Positions 50,729-60,261 are shown, counted from the stretch's first letter. The stretch: 64,000 nt of DNA from Candidimonas nitroreducens (GCF_002209565.1 NZ_NJIH01000009.1:124001-188000), one strand, 5' to 3'. Notes: generated by a model from the sequence alone, not told the origin. Numbers and translations: made by a program.

Positions 50729-51620
50729 CGCTGTGCGAAAGATGATAGACATAGGCGGCCACGGCCTGTATTTGCTGCTTGTCGAGCCGCGAAGCCCATG
50801 CCGGCATATGCCCCTGGCGGCCGTCGTGGATGCTCTTTTCTATGTCGGCCAGCGTGCCGCCGTGCAGCCAGATGCTGTCGTTCAGGCGCGGCGCGCCCAT
50901 TATGGGGTTGCCCTGGCCCTGCGCGCCATGGCAGGCGGCGCAGGTGGCCTTGAACAGCGGCTCGGCCGCCTTGGCCATGGCGGCATCGTGCGCCGCGCCC
51001 GACAGCCCCAATACGTATTGGGCCAGGTTTTTGACGGTCTGTTCGCCCATGGCGGCCCAGGCGGGCATGACGCCGCCGCGGCCGTTGTGGATGGATGCGA
51101 CGATGTCTTTGGCGCTGCCGCCATACAGCCAGTCCTGGTCGGCCAGGTCGGGCGCGCCCAGCTTCTGGTTGCCGCGGGCCTGCACGCCATGGCAGGCGGC
51201 GCAGTTGTCGCCGAACAGCCGCTCGCCCAGCTGCAGCGCCTGTGTGTCGGCGGCCAGCTGTTCCACCGGCTCGGTATCCAGGCGCCGCGCCAGGCTTTCC
51301 GCGCGGGCCTGGTTGGCGGCCACGTCCTGTGCCAGCTCGCCATGAGACGTCCAGCCCAGCATGCCGCTGTAGCCGCCAAAGCCCGGATACAGCACCAGAT
51401 AGGCGAAGGCCGCCACGAACATCGCGCCCGACAGCGCCAGCCACCAGCGCGGCAGCGGCCGCACACCCTCGCGCAGCACGCCGTGCGCCCAGACGTGGCC
51501 GGTGGTGCCGTCGTCCAGGGTCGGAATCTTGGCACGCGGCCCCCATAGAAACAGGAACAGGGAAATGCCCAGGTTCAACACCACCAGGAACATGACCCAC
51601 AACGACCATCCCATGCTCAT
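50697..51620 (-). CDS. ccoP: cbb3 oxidase diheme subunit III
   Basis: 307 residues. One or two N-terminal membrane helices (the second WWLALSGAMFVAAFAYLVLYPGFGG ~59-83) precede two cytochrome c domains with CAACH motifs (Cys140/Cys143/His144 and Cys227/Cys230/His231); Met axial ligands are offered by GRGGVMPAW and GRQGHMPAW. It takes electrons from soluble cytochrome c or HiPIP and passes them to CcoO. It overlaps ccoQ by 4 bases. Confidence 0.96.
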   Translation of the reverse strand: MSMGWSLWVMFLVVLNLGISLFLFLWGPRAKIPTLDDGTTGHVWAHGVLREGVRPLPRWWLALSGAMFVAAFAYLVLYPGFGGYSGMLGWTSHGELAQDVAANQARAESLARRLDTEPVEQLAADTQALQLGERLFGDNCAACHGVQARGNQKLGAPDLADQDWLYGGSAKDIVASIHNGRGGVMPAWAAMGEQTVKNLAQYVLGLSGAAHDAAMAKAAEPLFKATCAACHGAQGQGNPIMGAPRLNDSIWLHGGTLADIEKSIHDGRQGHMPAWASRLDKQQIQAVAAYVYHLSHSDAAAGSDARP

Positions 51621-51787
51621 GGCCGGCCCTCCGCTTCATCGCTTGCCCGATCCTGCATCGGCAGTTGCGCCATGCGATTGAACACCGGCCGGTGGCCGCT
51701 GTGCCAGGCCCAGATCCAGATACCGATGAACAGCGCCATCATCAACAGTATGAAGATCCCCACGAAATGCCCCCAGAGCGGATTCAT
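51617..51787 (-). CDS. ccoQ: cbb3 oxidase small subunit IV
   Basis: 56 residues from ATG 51787, starting in the ccoO stop (ATGA) and ending in the ccoP start. One membrane helix (HFVGIFILLMMALFIGIWIWAW) is followed by HSGHRPVFNRMAQLPM, the usual CcoQ/FixQ pattern. It protects or stabilises the core complex, in particular CcoP binding. Confidence 0.93.
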   Translation of the reverse strand: MNPLWGHFVGIFILLMMALFIGIWIWAWHSGHRPVFNRMAQLPMQDRASDEAEGRP

Positions 51788-52422
51788 TGCACTTTCCCCT
51801 TGGCCGCGGCGGCCGGCTCGTTCTTGATGCCCAGGCCCTGCAAATAGGCAATGAGCGCATCCATTTCGGTCTTGCCCGCCAGCAGCTTGGGCGCCGCCGC
51901 GATATCGGCATCGCTGTACGGGTCGCCGAGGCGGCGCAGGGCGCGCGCCCGCGCCTGCATGTCGGCGGGATCCACGACCGCGTGCGCCAGCCAGGGATAG
52001 CCCGGCATATTGGATTGCGGCACCACCTGGCGCGGATCCATCAGGTGCATGCGCTGCCACTGATCCGAATATTTGCCGCCGACCCGCGCCAGGTCGGGCC
52101 CGGTGCGCTTGGATCCCCACTGGAACGGTCGGTCGTAGACCGACTCTTCGGCGGTGGAATAGTGGCCGTAGCGCTGCGTTTCGAAGCGCTGCGCGCGGAT
52201 CATCTGCGAGTGGCACAGATAGCAGCCCTCGCGCACGTAGACGTCGCGCCCCGCCAGGCGCAGCAGGTCGTAGGGCTCGACCCCGGCCGGAGCCTTGATC
52301 TCGTGGGCCTGCATGAATATGGGTGTGATTTCCGCCAGCCCGCCGAAAGACACCATAACGGCGGTGAGAATGCCGAGCATCCCGGCGTGCTTTTCTATGA
52401 ATTCAAAATGCCTGTAAGCCAT
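51784..52422 (-). CDS. ccoO: cbb3 oxidase monoheme subunit II
   Basis: 212 residues. An N-terminal membrane anchor (MLGILTAVMVSFGGLAEITPIF) is followed by GRDVYVREGCYLCHSQM with heme ligands Cys67, Cys70 and His71, and further conserved FQWGSKRTGPDLARVGGKYS. The axial Met is in MPGYPWL. It moves electrons from CcoP to CcoN. The 207-base gap to ccoN is unusually large; it contains no clear gene and may have a promoter for ccoOQP. Confidence 0.96.
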   Translation of the reverse strand: MAYRHFEFIEKHAGMLGILTAVMVSFGGLAEITPIFMQAHEIKAPAGVEPYDLLRLAGRDVYVREGCYLCHSQMIRAQRFETQRYGHYSTAEESVYDRPFQWGSKRTGPDLARVGGKYSDQWQRMHLMDPRQVVPQSNMPGYPWLAHAVVDPADMQARARALRRLGDPYSDADIAAAPKLLAGKTEMDALIAYLQGLGIKNEPAAAAKGKVQ

Positions 52423-52629
52423 TTGCTTGTCCTCGGCAGCGGCGCATCCGCGGTTGCCCGCGGCTTGCGCCCATGCGCGCCGCTCCGCTTCCTATCGCTG
52501 ATATTGAATGGTGTCGCTGTACTGTTTCCCTTGACGCTGCCTGCCCGGGTTTTCTTTTCCTCGAGTCCGTTTGCGTAGCGCCCGCCAGCCGTGCCCGTTT
52601 GCCATCGCTGCGCGTAGCGCCGCGGCGCC

Positions 52630-54093
52630 TCAAGCGGGAACGGCAATGGGGGCGGGCTCCTGGCGCGGCTCCGGCTCGGGGATGGGCACCGGTATCGGCG
52701 TGATCAGCCGTGCCCGGGCCGCCGCCGCGGTGTACCAGAGATTCCAGGCCATGACCCACATGCCCGAAAGAATCAGCACGCCGCCCAGCCAGCGCAGCAG
52801 ATACAGCGGCTTGATCGCCAGCAGGCTGTCCAGGAAGGTATAGGCCAGAGACCCGTCGGGCAGTGTGGCGCGCCACATTACGCCTTCGGTGACGCCGGCC
52901 GTCCACATCGAGGCCACATACAGCAGCGTGCCCCCCAGGTGCAGCCAGAAGTGCAGTTCCATGGCCTGGTGCGAGTGCATCGCCGGGCGTCCCAGGGCGC
53001 GCGGCGCCATGGCGTACAGCGAACCGATGGTGATCATTGCCACCCAGCCCAGCGAGCCGGAATGCACGTGCGCGATCGTCCAGTCGGTATAGTGCGACAG
53101 CGAATTCACCGACTTGATCGCCATCATCGAGCCTTCGAAAGTCGAGGCGGCATAGAACACCAGCGACAGCACCATGAACTTCGCCGCCGGGTCGCTGCGC
53201 AGGCGCTGCCAGGAGCCATTGAAGGTCAGCAGGCCGTTGGCTGCCGAGCCCCAGCTGGGCATCAGCAGCACCAGCGAGAAGGCCATGCCCACCGACTGCA
53301 CCCAGTCGGGCAGGGCGGTATACATCAGGTGGTGCGAGCCGGCCCACATGTAAACCGAGATCAGCGCCCAGAAGTTTACGATGGAAAAGCGGTAGCTCCA
53401 GAGCGGCTGCTGCGCCTGGCGCGGCACGAAGTAGTACATCATGCCCAGGAACCCGGCGGTCAGGAAGAAGGCCACCGCATTGTGCCCGTACCACCACTGC
53501 ACCATGGCATCGACCACGCCCGAATAAATCGGGTAAGACTTGGCCAGCGACACCGGGATCGCCAGATTGTTGACGATGTGCAGCAGCCCGACCGCGATGA
53601 TGAAGGCGCCGTAGTACCAGCAGGCTACATAGATGTGGCGGATGCGCCGGCGCGCCAGACTGGCGAAGAACACGGCGCCAAACGATACCCAGACCACGGC
53701 GATGAGTATGTCGATGAACCATTCCGGCTCGGCGTACTCCTTGCCCTGCGTCAGGCCCAGCGGCATGGTCGTCATGGCCAGCACGCAGACCAGCTGCCAG
53801 CCCCAGAACGTGAAGCCGGCCAGGCGTCCCCAGGCGAGCCGGGCGTGGCCGGTGCGCTGCACGACGTAATAGCAGGTGCCCATCAGCGCCGAACCGCCGA
53901 AGGCGAAAATGACGCCGAAGGTATGGTCGGGCCGTATGCGGCTGAAGGTCAGCCACGGAACATTGAAATTCAGTGCCGGCCACATCAGCTGGGCCGCGGC
54001 CAGCACCCCTACCGACATGCCTATGATTCCCCAGACGGCGGCGGCCAGTAGGAATTGCCGCACCACCTTGTCGTTGTAATACTCGTCCTGCAT
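52630..54093 (-). CDS. ccoN: cbb3 oxidase catalytic subunit I
   Basis: 487 residues, ~12 membrane helices. His ligands appear in [26 protein letters not shown] (low-spin heme), [27 protein letters not shown] (CuB His and the crosslinked Tyr), [16 protein letters not shown] (CuB His pair), and [15 protein letters not shown] (heme b3/b). This matches CcoN of ~475-490 residues. GGGAG precedes the ATG. An FNR/ANR box is centred ~61 bases upstream. It reduces O2 with high affinity under low oxygen. Confidence 0.97.
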   Translation of the reverse strand: MQDEYYNDKVVRQFLLAAAVWGIIGMSVGVLAAAQLMWPALNFNVPWLTFSRIRPDHTFGVIFAFGGSALMGTCYYVVQRTGHARLAWGRLAGFTFWGWQLVCVLAMTTMPLGLTQGKEYAEPEWFIDILIAVVWVSFGAVFFASLARRRIRHIYVACWYYGAFIIAVGLLHIVNNLAIPVSLAKSYPIYSGVVDAMVQWWYGHNAVAFFLTAGFLGMMYYFVPRQAQQPLWSYRFSIVNFWALISVYMWAGSHHLMYTALPDWVQSVGMAFSLVLLMPSWGSAANGLLTFNGSWQRLRSDPAAKFMVLSLVFYAASTFEGSMMAIKSVNSLSHYTDWTIAHVHSGSLGWVAMITIGSLYAMAPRALGRPAMHSHQAMELHFWLHLGGTLLYVASMWTAGVTEGVMWRATLPDGSLAYTFLDSLLAIKPLYLLRWLGGVLILSGMWVMAWNLWYTAAAARARLITPIPVPIPEPEPRQEPAPIAVPA

Positions 54094-54119
54094 GACTACT
54101 CCCTGAACGGACGAGTGTC

Positions 54120-54161
54120 AGCTTACCGGGGAGAATTGAACAAGACTTTGATGCGGATCAA
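54120..54161 (-). promoter_or_regulatory. FNR/ANR box and -10 of the ccoNOQP operon
   Basis: TTGATGCGGATCAA (54148-54161) is a perfect TTGAT-N4-ATCAA box. A -10-like TAAGCT (54125-54120) lies where a class II promoter with the box centred near -41.5 would have it, giving a start ~20 bases before ccoN. Strong sign of anaerobic/microaerobic activation. Confidence 0.85.
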
Positions 54162-54162
54162 A

Positions 54163-54264
54163 CTAATGTGAAATAGCCGGGCCAATGCGCAACAGGCCCA
54201 CCAGTGCGATTTCCCTTTTAGTGTGAGCAGGCCCTAATGTGAAATAGCCTGTCGTGACATAGCC
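54163..54264. repeat. Family B unit between direct repeats at the bisC stop codon
   Basis: Read on the minus strand, GGCTATTTCACATTAG is found at 54249-54234 (carrying the TAG stop) and again at 54178-54163. Between them is the family B segment starting GGCCTGCTCACACTAAA. A third, degenerate copy lies just upstream in the coding end. The 16-bp copies could be a target duplication or serial slippage. Confidence 0.7.
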
Positions 54265-56606
54265 TGCCCGTCTTCGAAGCCGGGCTCGATCGCCGGCGCG
54301 TCGAAGGCATGCACGGCGGGCACAGGCCCGTCCCATTTGCAGATTTCCACCAGGGCGGATTGCGGGCTGGGGCCTTGCGTCAGCCGCGAGCTGCCGATGT
54401 CCAGGGTCAGCACATTGGGGTTGCCGTGACGTTCCAGCGTGGCGTCGTCGGCGTCGAACCAGGCGCCGGTGGGCAGCGCCACGACCCCGGGCATGAGGTT
54501 CGGGTCGACGACGGCGGCGGCCATGCATGCTCCCCTGTCGTTGTATATCTTGACCAGATCGCCTTCGGCGATGCCGCGCCGGGCCGCATCGGGCGGCGAA
54601 ATATAAACCCGTTGCCGTCCATGAAGCTTGAGCGAGGCCGAGGTCTTGCCCGCGTCCAGTTGCGAATGCAGTTTGTCGGCCGGCTGGGGGGTCATCAGGT
54701 GCAGCGGGTAGCGTTCGGCGGCCTTGGCGCCCAGCCATTCGGCCGGCTCCAGCCATGTGGGGTGCGCGGGGCAGTCGTCGTAGCCGAAGGCGGCGATGCG
54801 CTCGGAATAGATCTCGATCTTGCCCGATGGGGTTTGCAGCGGATGCGCCTCGGGATCTTGCCGGAAGCTGTCGAACAGCACGTATTCCCGCTCGGGCTCG
54901 GGCAGCTCCAGGTAGCCGGCGCGCCAGAATTCTTCGAATTCAGGAACTGGCATGCCGGCGGCCCGCCAGTTTTGCGCAAGCTTGCCGTAGATGTGCCGCA
55001 GCCATTGGGCCTCGTCGCGCCCTTCGGTGTACGGGGTTTCGTGGCCGGCCAGCGCCGCCAGTTCCCGGTAGATGTCGAAGTCGTTGCGGCTTTGGGCGTA
55101 GGGAGGCAGGGCCTGGTGCATGGCCAGTACGTAGCGGTCGCGCGAAGACCCGCCGATGTCGTTGCGTTCGAGCGTGGTGGTGGCGGGCAGTACGATGTCC
55201 GCCCGGCGCGCGGTGGGCGTCCACCAGCTTTCGTGCACGATGATGGTTTCGGGCCGGCTCCAGGCGCGCACCATGCGGTTCAGATCCTGGTGGTGATGGA
55301 ACGGGTTGCCGCCGGCCCAGTAGATCAGTTTGATGTCGGGATAGGTGCCGGTGCCGCCGTTGAATTCATACTGTGCGCCCGGATTCAGCAGCATGTCGGC
55401 GGTGCGCGCCACGGGAATCGAGCAGCCGGTGGGGTTCCTGCCGGCGGACATCTCCGGCGCCGCCACCCCTGGGCGCGGATTGCCCACGCCGTTCATAGAG
55501 GCGTGGCCGAAGGCGAAGCCGCCGCCGGGCAGGCCGATCTGGCCCAGGGCCGCCGCCAGGGCGATGGCGGCCCAGTAGGGCTGCTCGCCATGGTGGGCGC
55601 GCTGCAGGGACCAGGCGCAGGTCAGCAGGCTGCGGGTGGCGGCGGCCTGGCGGGCGAGCGCCCGGATGTCCGCGGCGGGCACGCCGCATATGCCTTCGGC
55701 CCACGCGGCGCTTTTGGCCGTGCCGTCGGACTTGCCCAGCACGTAGTCGGCGAACTTGTCGAAGCCCGTGCAATAAGTGCCGATGAAATCGGCGTCGTGC
55801 AGGTTTTCCACCAGCAGGGTGTGCACCAGCGCGAGCATCATTGCCGTGTCGGTGTTGGGCCGGATCGGGATCCAGCGTACCGGCATGCCGTCCGGGGCGT
55901 CGGCGCGGGTCGGGCTGATCACCACGAATTCCAGGCCGGCCTGGCGCGCCCGCTCGAGCCAGCGCGGGGCGGAATGTTCGCCCGCGCCGCCCGATGTGAT
56001 CTGCGTGTTGCGCAAGGGCAGGCCGCCAAAGGCGACGAGCAGCCGGGTATGGGCCGCAACGCTTTTCCAGTCGGTGACGCGGCCGGTGACGGGGGCGTAG
56101 GTGCCGAGTATATGCGGCAGCAGGAATTGCGCCGCGCCCCAGCTGTAGTTGCCGGCCTGATCCACGCAGCCGCCGCCGGTGTAAAGGAAGCGGTGCGTAA
56201 GCGTGCGCGCGTGATGCAGCCGGCCGGCCGAGGACCAGCCATACGAGCCGCCGAAGATCGACGTGGCGCCGTGCTCGGCCCGTACCCGGGCCAGTTCGTC
56301 CGCGACCAGCTTCAGCGCGACGTCCCAGCCGACTTCCACGAAGGGTTCGGTGCCGCGCGCGGCGCCGCTGGCCTGGTGGCGGTCGCGCAGCCAGCTTTTG
56401 CGTACCGCCGGCCGCGCGATGCGCAAATCGGAATGCACCATGCCGGGCATGGATTCCAGAATGGGCGAGGGGGCCGGGTCGTAGCGGAACGGTTCGCAGG
56501 CGACCAGGCGGTCGTTCTCGACCACCGCAGTGAAAGCGCCCCAATGGGACAGGCTCGGAAAACGTTGGGTATTTACAGGCATCTTGCCAATTCCAAGTGA
56601 TTCCAT
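54234..56606 (-). CDS. bisC: BisC-type molybdopterin oxidoreductase (S/N-oxide reductase)
   Basis: 790 residues. There is no Tat signal and no N-terminal [4Fe-4S] cysteine set, matching the cytoplasmic BisC/DMSO reductase type. FGGSYGWSSAGRLHHA (Tyr122, Trp124) and AGNYSWGAAQFLLP follow the DMSO reductase scheme, with Ser155 as probable molybdenum ligand. LIYWAGGNPFHHHQDLNR and ESWWTPTARRADIVLPATT bind the guanine dinucleotide cofactors. Probable role: reduction of biotin or methionine sulfoxide, TMAO or similar. A repeat element abuts the start codon and another the stop. The symbol is by family and not certain. Confidence 0.87.
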   Translation of the reverse strand: MESLGIGKMPVNTQRFPSLSHWGAFTAVVENDRLVACEPFRYDPAPSPILESMPGMVHSDLRIARPAVRKSWLRDRHQASGAARGTEPFVEVGWDVALKLVADELARVRAEHGATSIFGGSYGWSSAGRLHHARTLTHRFLYTGGGCVDQAGNYSWGAAQFLLPHILGTYAPVTGRVTDWKSVAAHTRLLVAFGGLPLRNTQITSGGAGEHSAPRWLERARQAGLEFVVISPTRADAPDGMPVRWIPIRPNTDTAMMLALVHTLLVENLHDADFIGTYCTGFDKFADYVLGKSDGTAKSAAWAEGICGVPAADIRALARQAAATRSLLTCAWSLQRAHHGEQPYWAAIALAAALGQIGLPGGGFAFGHASMNGVGNPRPGVAAPEMSAGRNPTGCSIPVARTADMLLNPGAQYEFNGGTGTYPDIKLIYWAGGNPFHHHQDLNRMVRAWSRPETIIVHESWWTPTARRADIVLPATTTLERNDIGGSSRDRYVLAMHQALPPYAQSRNDFDIYRELAALAGHETPYTEGRDEAQWLRHIYGKLAQNWRAAGMPVPEFEEFWRAGYLELPEPEREYVLFDSFRQDPEAHPLQTPSGKIEIYSERIAAFGYDDCPAHPTWLEPAEWLGAKAAERYPLHLMTPQPADKLHSQLDAGKTSASLKLHGRQRVYISPPDAARRGIAEGDLVKIYNDRGACMAAAVVDPNLMPGVVALPTGAWFDADDATLERHGNPNVLTLDIGSSRLTQGPSPQSALVEICKWDGPVPAVHAFDAPAIEPGFEDGQAMSRQAISH

Positions 56607-56712
56607 TTCTAGATCAATCGTGCGCTTTGTGTAGAGCTATGGCCTCTTTGCCACTATGCGTAGCGCTGTACCGGATATATGGCTGACGCTGCGCTTTCAC
56701 GATTGGTCTGGA
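56603..56712. repeat. Dispersed inverted-repeat element (family A) at the bisC start
   Basis: The ends AGATCAATCGTG (56611-56622) and CACGATTGGTCT (56699-56710) are inverted with one mismatch. The outer CCATTTCT is shared with the ccoI copy. On the minus strand the element ends right at the bisC ATG. Confidence 0.6.
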
Positions 56713-57084
56713 GTGGAGCGACACCCGCAGCGTGCCGCCCACGGCATCGGAAAGGCATTTTGTCCTGCTTGCGGCGGGCAGGCCGCGGTGCCGCAGCCCA
56801 TACGGCGGGACTCGCTTCCAGCAAACTGTCATTTTAGTCATTAGCTAATAAAAAATTTTCCTATTTAATGGGAAAAAGTGTGCAGATAACAAAAAAATAT
56901 TAATATTGGCCGGGCATATACTGGCTTCCGCAGGTGTGGCCGCGCTGTCGGCGCATGCCGCACCAGACAAGGCCGGCGGGCGTTGGGGCTTGTCGGTGTG
57001 CGCGGCATCGCGCCGCGTTTTCCTTGCCGCCCGCGTGGCGGGCGCCGTAGTCGTCCAAATTCAATATCGATTGGTGGAATCGCA
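56713..57084. other. Intergenic region upstream of the DHDPS-family gene
   Basis: No gene is seen. An AT-rich stretch (56835-56925) has the palindrome ATTAGCTAAT (56840-56849), the hairpin TTTTCC/GGAAAA (56856-56861/56871-56876), and a -10-like TATACT (56917-56922) with no clear -35. Transcription of the lyase/Bug pair probably starts here. Confidence 0.4.
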
Positions 57085-58020
57085 ATGGCTAAGATGAAGA
57101 TCGAAGGGTCCTTCGTGGCTCTCATTACTCCTTTCAACCGCAACGGGACGGTGGATTTCGAAGGTTTCCGCACCCTGCTGAAATTCCAGGAAGATCACGG
57201 CACCGCGGCCGTGCTCATCATGGGTTCGACCGGCGAAGTGTCGATGCTGTCGCAGCAAGAGCGCCAGCAGATCATCGCCGAGACGGCCAAGATGAAAAGC
57301 GGCAAGATGAAGTTCTTCTATGGCTGCACCGGCAACAATACCGAGACCACCATAGATTACCTGCGCTTTGCGCGCGCCAACGGCGCCGACGGGGCGATTC
57401 TGGCCGCGCCGGCGTATATCTGCGGCTCGGAAGCCGACATCGAAGACTACTTCCTGGAAGTGGCCGATGCGACCGACCTGCCGCTGGGCATCTACAACAA
57501 TCCGCCGCGGGTCAAGACCGACCTGCACTGGAGCAATCTGCTGCGCATCTTCAAGCACCCGAACTACGTGGTGCACAAGGAATCCACCACGCGCGTGGGG
57601 CAGGTGGCGCAGGTGCTGCACGCGCGCCCCGACGTGGCGGTGATGTGCTGCGATTCGCCCAACCTGGGGCTGGTGGTGCCGACGATGAGCCTGGGCGGGC
57701 ACGGTACGGCCAACATGACCGGCAACATCGCGCCGGCCGAGATGGCCACGATCTCGCGGCCCTGGGCCACGCCGGAGGTGTCGGTCAGTTTCCGCGAAAC
57801 CTATCTGCAGATGCTGCCGATGCTGCATTTCTCGTACTCGGCCATCAATCCGGTGGCGATCAAGTCGCTGCTCAAGGCGGTGGGGCTGCCCGCGGGCGAG
57901 CTGCGCAAGCCCCTGAAGGCGCTGCCCGAAGAAGCGCTGCAGCAGGGCCTGCGCGCGGTGCGCGAACTGGGGCTGGACAAGAAGTACGGCTGGAGCTCGC
58001 GCGAACTGAAAGCCGCCTGA
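57085..58020 (+). CDS. Dihydrodipicolinate synthase-family lyase/aldolase
   Basis: 311 residues from MAKMKIEG. DHDPS-type barrel: FVALITPFNRNGTVDFEGF at the N-terminus, MGSTGEVSMLSQQER as pyruvate-carboxylate-binding loop (47-51), Tyr137 in GIYNNPPRVK and Schiff-base Lys165 in VVHKESTTR. A true DapA is possible, but the partnership with a Bug receptor in a two-gene unit, and the larger size, suggest a catabolic pyruvate-dependent aldolase or dehydratase of a sugar acid or 2-oxo acid. The gap to the next gene is 26 bases. Confidence 0.9.
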   Translation: MAKMKIEGSFVALITPFNRNGTVDFEGFRTLLKFQEDHGTAAVLIMGSTGEVSMLSQQERQQIIAETAKMKSGKMKFFYGCTGNNTETTIDYLRFARANGADGAILAAPAYICGSEADIEDYFLEVADATDLPLGIYNNPPRVKTDLHWSNLLRIFKHPNYVVHKESTTRVGQVAQVLHARPDVAVMCCDSPNLGLVVPTMSLGGHGTANMTGNIAPAEMATISRPWATPEVSVSFRETYLQMLPMLHFSYSAINPVAIKSLLKAVGLPAGELRKPLKALPEEALQQGLRAVRELGLDKKYGWSSRELKAA

Positions 58021-58046
58021 TCCGTTATACGCATAGGGAGAAGTCT

Positions 58047-59045
58047 ATGAAGCAAAGCATATGCGGCGGCTTTCTGCGCGCCACAGTCATGGCGCTGGGT
58101 ATCGCCGGCATGATGGCCGCCGGCGGCGCCCAGGCGGAAGATGCCTATCCGTCCCGCACCATCACGATCGTCGTTCCCCACCCCCCTGGCGGCGCGGTCG
58201 ACGGCGTGGCGCGTTTGTTCGCCGACAAGCTGAAGGCCCAGCTGCACGAGTCCGTGATCGTTGAAAACCGCCCCGGTGCCTCCGGCATGATCGGCGCGGC
58301 TTATGTGGCACGGGCCAAGCCCGACGGCTATACGCTGTATATCAACGCGTCCATACATTCCATCAATCCGCTGCTGTACAAGAAGAAGATCACCTTCGAC
58401 GCCGTGAAGGACTTCACCGCCGTCAGCCTGCTGGCTCAGGGCGCTCTGATCTTCAGCGTGAATCCGAAAGTCCCCGCGCATACCGTCGAGCAATTCATCA
58501 CCGACGTAAAGGCCGATCCGAACAAATATACCTTCGCCACCAGCGGCTTCGGCTCCGCCGGCCATCTGGCCGCGGCGCAGTTCCTGTATGACGCCCATAT
58601 TTCCAAGGTACCCATCGTGCTCTACAGGGGCTCGGCGCCCGCCTTGTCGGATCTGGTCGGCGGGCAGGTTTCGGCCATCATGGATCCCATGCTGTCTTCG
58701 CTGCCGCTGGTGCAGTCCGGCAAGCTGCGCGCGCTGGCGGTAACCGGCAAAGCGCGCAGTCCGCTGCTGCCGAACGTGCCCACCATGCGCGAAGCCGGCA
58801 TGAAGGATTTCGAGTTCTATTCCTGGTATGGCCTGTGGTCGCCCGCCAAGCTGCCCCCCGAAATTCTCAGCAAGCTCGAGGCCGCATCTTCCAAGATCAT
58901 GGATTCGCCCGAAATGAAGGAGCGCCTCAAGGCCCTCGGGTTCGAGTCCTCGTACAAGAACTCGGCGGACTTCACCGCTTATATCGAGTCCGAAATGGCT
59001 CGCTATAAAAAGGTCATCGACGCGGCTCACATTACCGTCAGCTAG
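58047..59045 (+). CDS. Bug/TctC-family periplasmic solute receptor
   Basis: 332 residues from ATG 58047 (AGGGAG 6 bases upstream). A signal peptide covers ~1-30 (LRATVMALGIAGMMAAGGAQA). Family blocks: YPSRTITIVVPHPPGGAVDG, VIVENRPGASGMIG and KPDGYTLYINASIHS. It shares an operon with the DHDPS-family enzyme and ends before a strong terminator. It probably binds the acid that the lyase metabolises. Confidence 0.94.
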   Translation: MKQSICGGFLRATVMALGIAGMMAAGGAQAEDAYPSRTITIVVPHPPGGAVDGVARLFADKLKAQLHESVIVENRPGASGMIGAAYVARAKPDGYTLYINASIHSINPLLYKKKITFDAVKDFTAVSLLAQGALIFSVNPKVPAHTVEQFITDVKADPNKYTFATSGFGSAGHLAAAQFLYDAHISKVPIVLYRGSAPALSDLVGGQVSAIMDPMLSSLPLVQSGKLRALAVTGKARSPLLPNVPTMREAGMKDFEFYSWYGLWSPAKLPPEILSKLEAASSKIMDSPEMKERLKALGFESSYKNSADFTAYIESEMARYKKVIDAAHITVS

Positions 59046-59084
59046 CAAGCTGTCGCACTGTCGTACCGTACGTATGTACCGCAA

Positions 59085-59118
59085 ATATGGCCCGCCGCAA
59101 GGCGGGCCATATGTTTTG
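59085..59118 (+). terminator. Intrinsic terminator of the DHDPS-Bug unit
   Basis: ATATGGCCCGCC (59085-59096) and GGCGGGCCATAT (59101-59112) form a perfect 12-bp stem with a GCAA tetraloop, followed by GTTTTG. It is the clearest terminator in the window; it may also serve xdhC on the other strand. Confidence 0.88.
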
Positions 59119-59185
59119 CTGCGTTTTGCGGCGCCGGCTTCCGGCCGGTATTTCCGGGCTTTCCGTCGGCGCCGCGCCGCCGTCG

Positions 59186-60226
59186 TCAGCCGGTAAAGCA
59201 GACGGAGCCGGATCCGGCCATGCCCTGCTGATCTTTGACGTATGCCACGTCGATGTCGTGCGGCAGGGCCACCCCGTTCTTGACGGCCAGCACCTCGGCC
59301 ATGACACTGACGGCGATTTCGGGCGGGGTCTTGCTGCCTATATAAATGCCTATGGGGCCGCGCAGATGGGCCAGTGATTGCTCGGTCTGATCCAGGTATT
59401 CGATCATGCGCTCGCGCCGCGCCCGGTTGTTGCGCCGGCTGCCGATGGCACCTATATAGAACGCCGGCGTTTCCAGGGCTTGCAGCAGCGCCAGGTCGTC
59501 CAGCTTGGGGTCGTGCGTCAGTGCAATGACGCAGCTGCGCGCGTCGGGCTGGAACTCGGCCACGGTGTCGTCCGGCATGGTGTCCACGACGCGCACCCCG
59601 GGAACGCTCCAGACGCTGCTGTATTCCTTGCGCGGATCGCATACCGTGACCGCGAAGCCGCAGAACTGCGCCATGGTGGCCAGGTATTCGCTCATCTGTC
59701 CGGCGCCGATGATCAGCATGCGGTAGCCGGGGCCGAAGGTATTGACCAGTTCCTGCTCGTCCAGGCTCAGGTCTGCCGGCACGTCGGTGGGTTCGAGCCG
59801 CACCTGGCCATCGGCCAGGCGGACGCGCCGGTGCATGAGCTGGCCGGTGTCCAGCATCTGCAGCAGATCCACCAGCGACTGTGTGTCGGGATCGAATTCC
59901 AGCACGACCTCCAGCGTACCGCCGCAGGGCAGGCCGAAGCGGTGCGCCTCGTCAGCTGTGACGCCGTATTTCAGAAACTGCGGCGGCCCGCTGCGGGGCA
60001 GGGCGTCGGCCACGCCCGCCTGGGTGTAGCGGGCGATCAGATCGTCTTCGATGCAGCCGCCCGAAACCGAGCCCACGACGATACCGTCTTCGCGCAGCGC
60101 CATGATCGAGCCTATGGGCCGCGGTGAAGATCCCCACGTGTGCACTACCGTTGCCAGCACGGCATGGCTGCCATTGCGGCGCCAGTCGCGCAGCGTGCGC
60201 AAAATAATGAAGTCCAGATTTTCCAT
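59186..60226 (-). CDS. xdhC: XdhC/CoxI-family molybdenum cofactor insertion protein
   Basis: 346 residues. The N-terminal XdhC domain has WGSSPRPIGSIMALREDGIVVGSVSGGCIEDDL and GLPCGGTLEVVLE; the C-terminal Rossmann domain has MLIIGAGQMSEYLATMA and YIGAIGSRRNN. In related systems XdhC/CoxI/PaoD proteins bind the molybdopterin cofactor, take part in its sulfuration and hand it to a large molybdenum hydroxylase subunit. It is separated from the cox genes by 234 bases with unusual repeats. Confidence 0.9.
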   Translation of the reverse strand: MENLDFIILRTLRDWRRNGSHAVLATVVHTWGSSPRPIGSIMALREDGIVVGSVSGGCIEDDLIARYTQAGVADALPRSGPPQFLKYGVTADEAHRFGLPCGGTLEVVLEFDPDTQSLVDLLQMLDTGQLMHRRVRLADGQVRLEPTDVPADLSLDEQELVNTFGPGYRMLIIGAGQMSEYLATMAQFCGFAVTVCDPRKEYSSVWSVPGVRVVDTMPDDTVAEFQPDARSCVIALTHDPKLDDLALLQALETPAFYIGAIGSRRNNRARRERMIEYLDQTEQSLAHLRGPIGIYIGSKTPPEIAVSVMAEVLAVKNGVALPHDIDVAYVKDQQGMAGSGSVCFTG

Positions 60227-60261
60227 GTAGCGACTCCTGAAAATCTCTCCCGCTAAAAGTC

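Noticed and set aside
54309-56600. A 763-codon open frame on the + strand opposite the BisC-type gene
   Set aside because: It is the exact antisense of a well-conserved protein, with no recognisable domain and a GC-rich composition that suppresses stops. Shadow frame.
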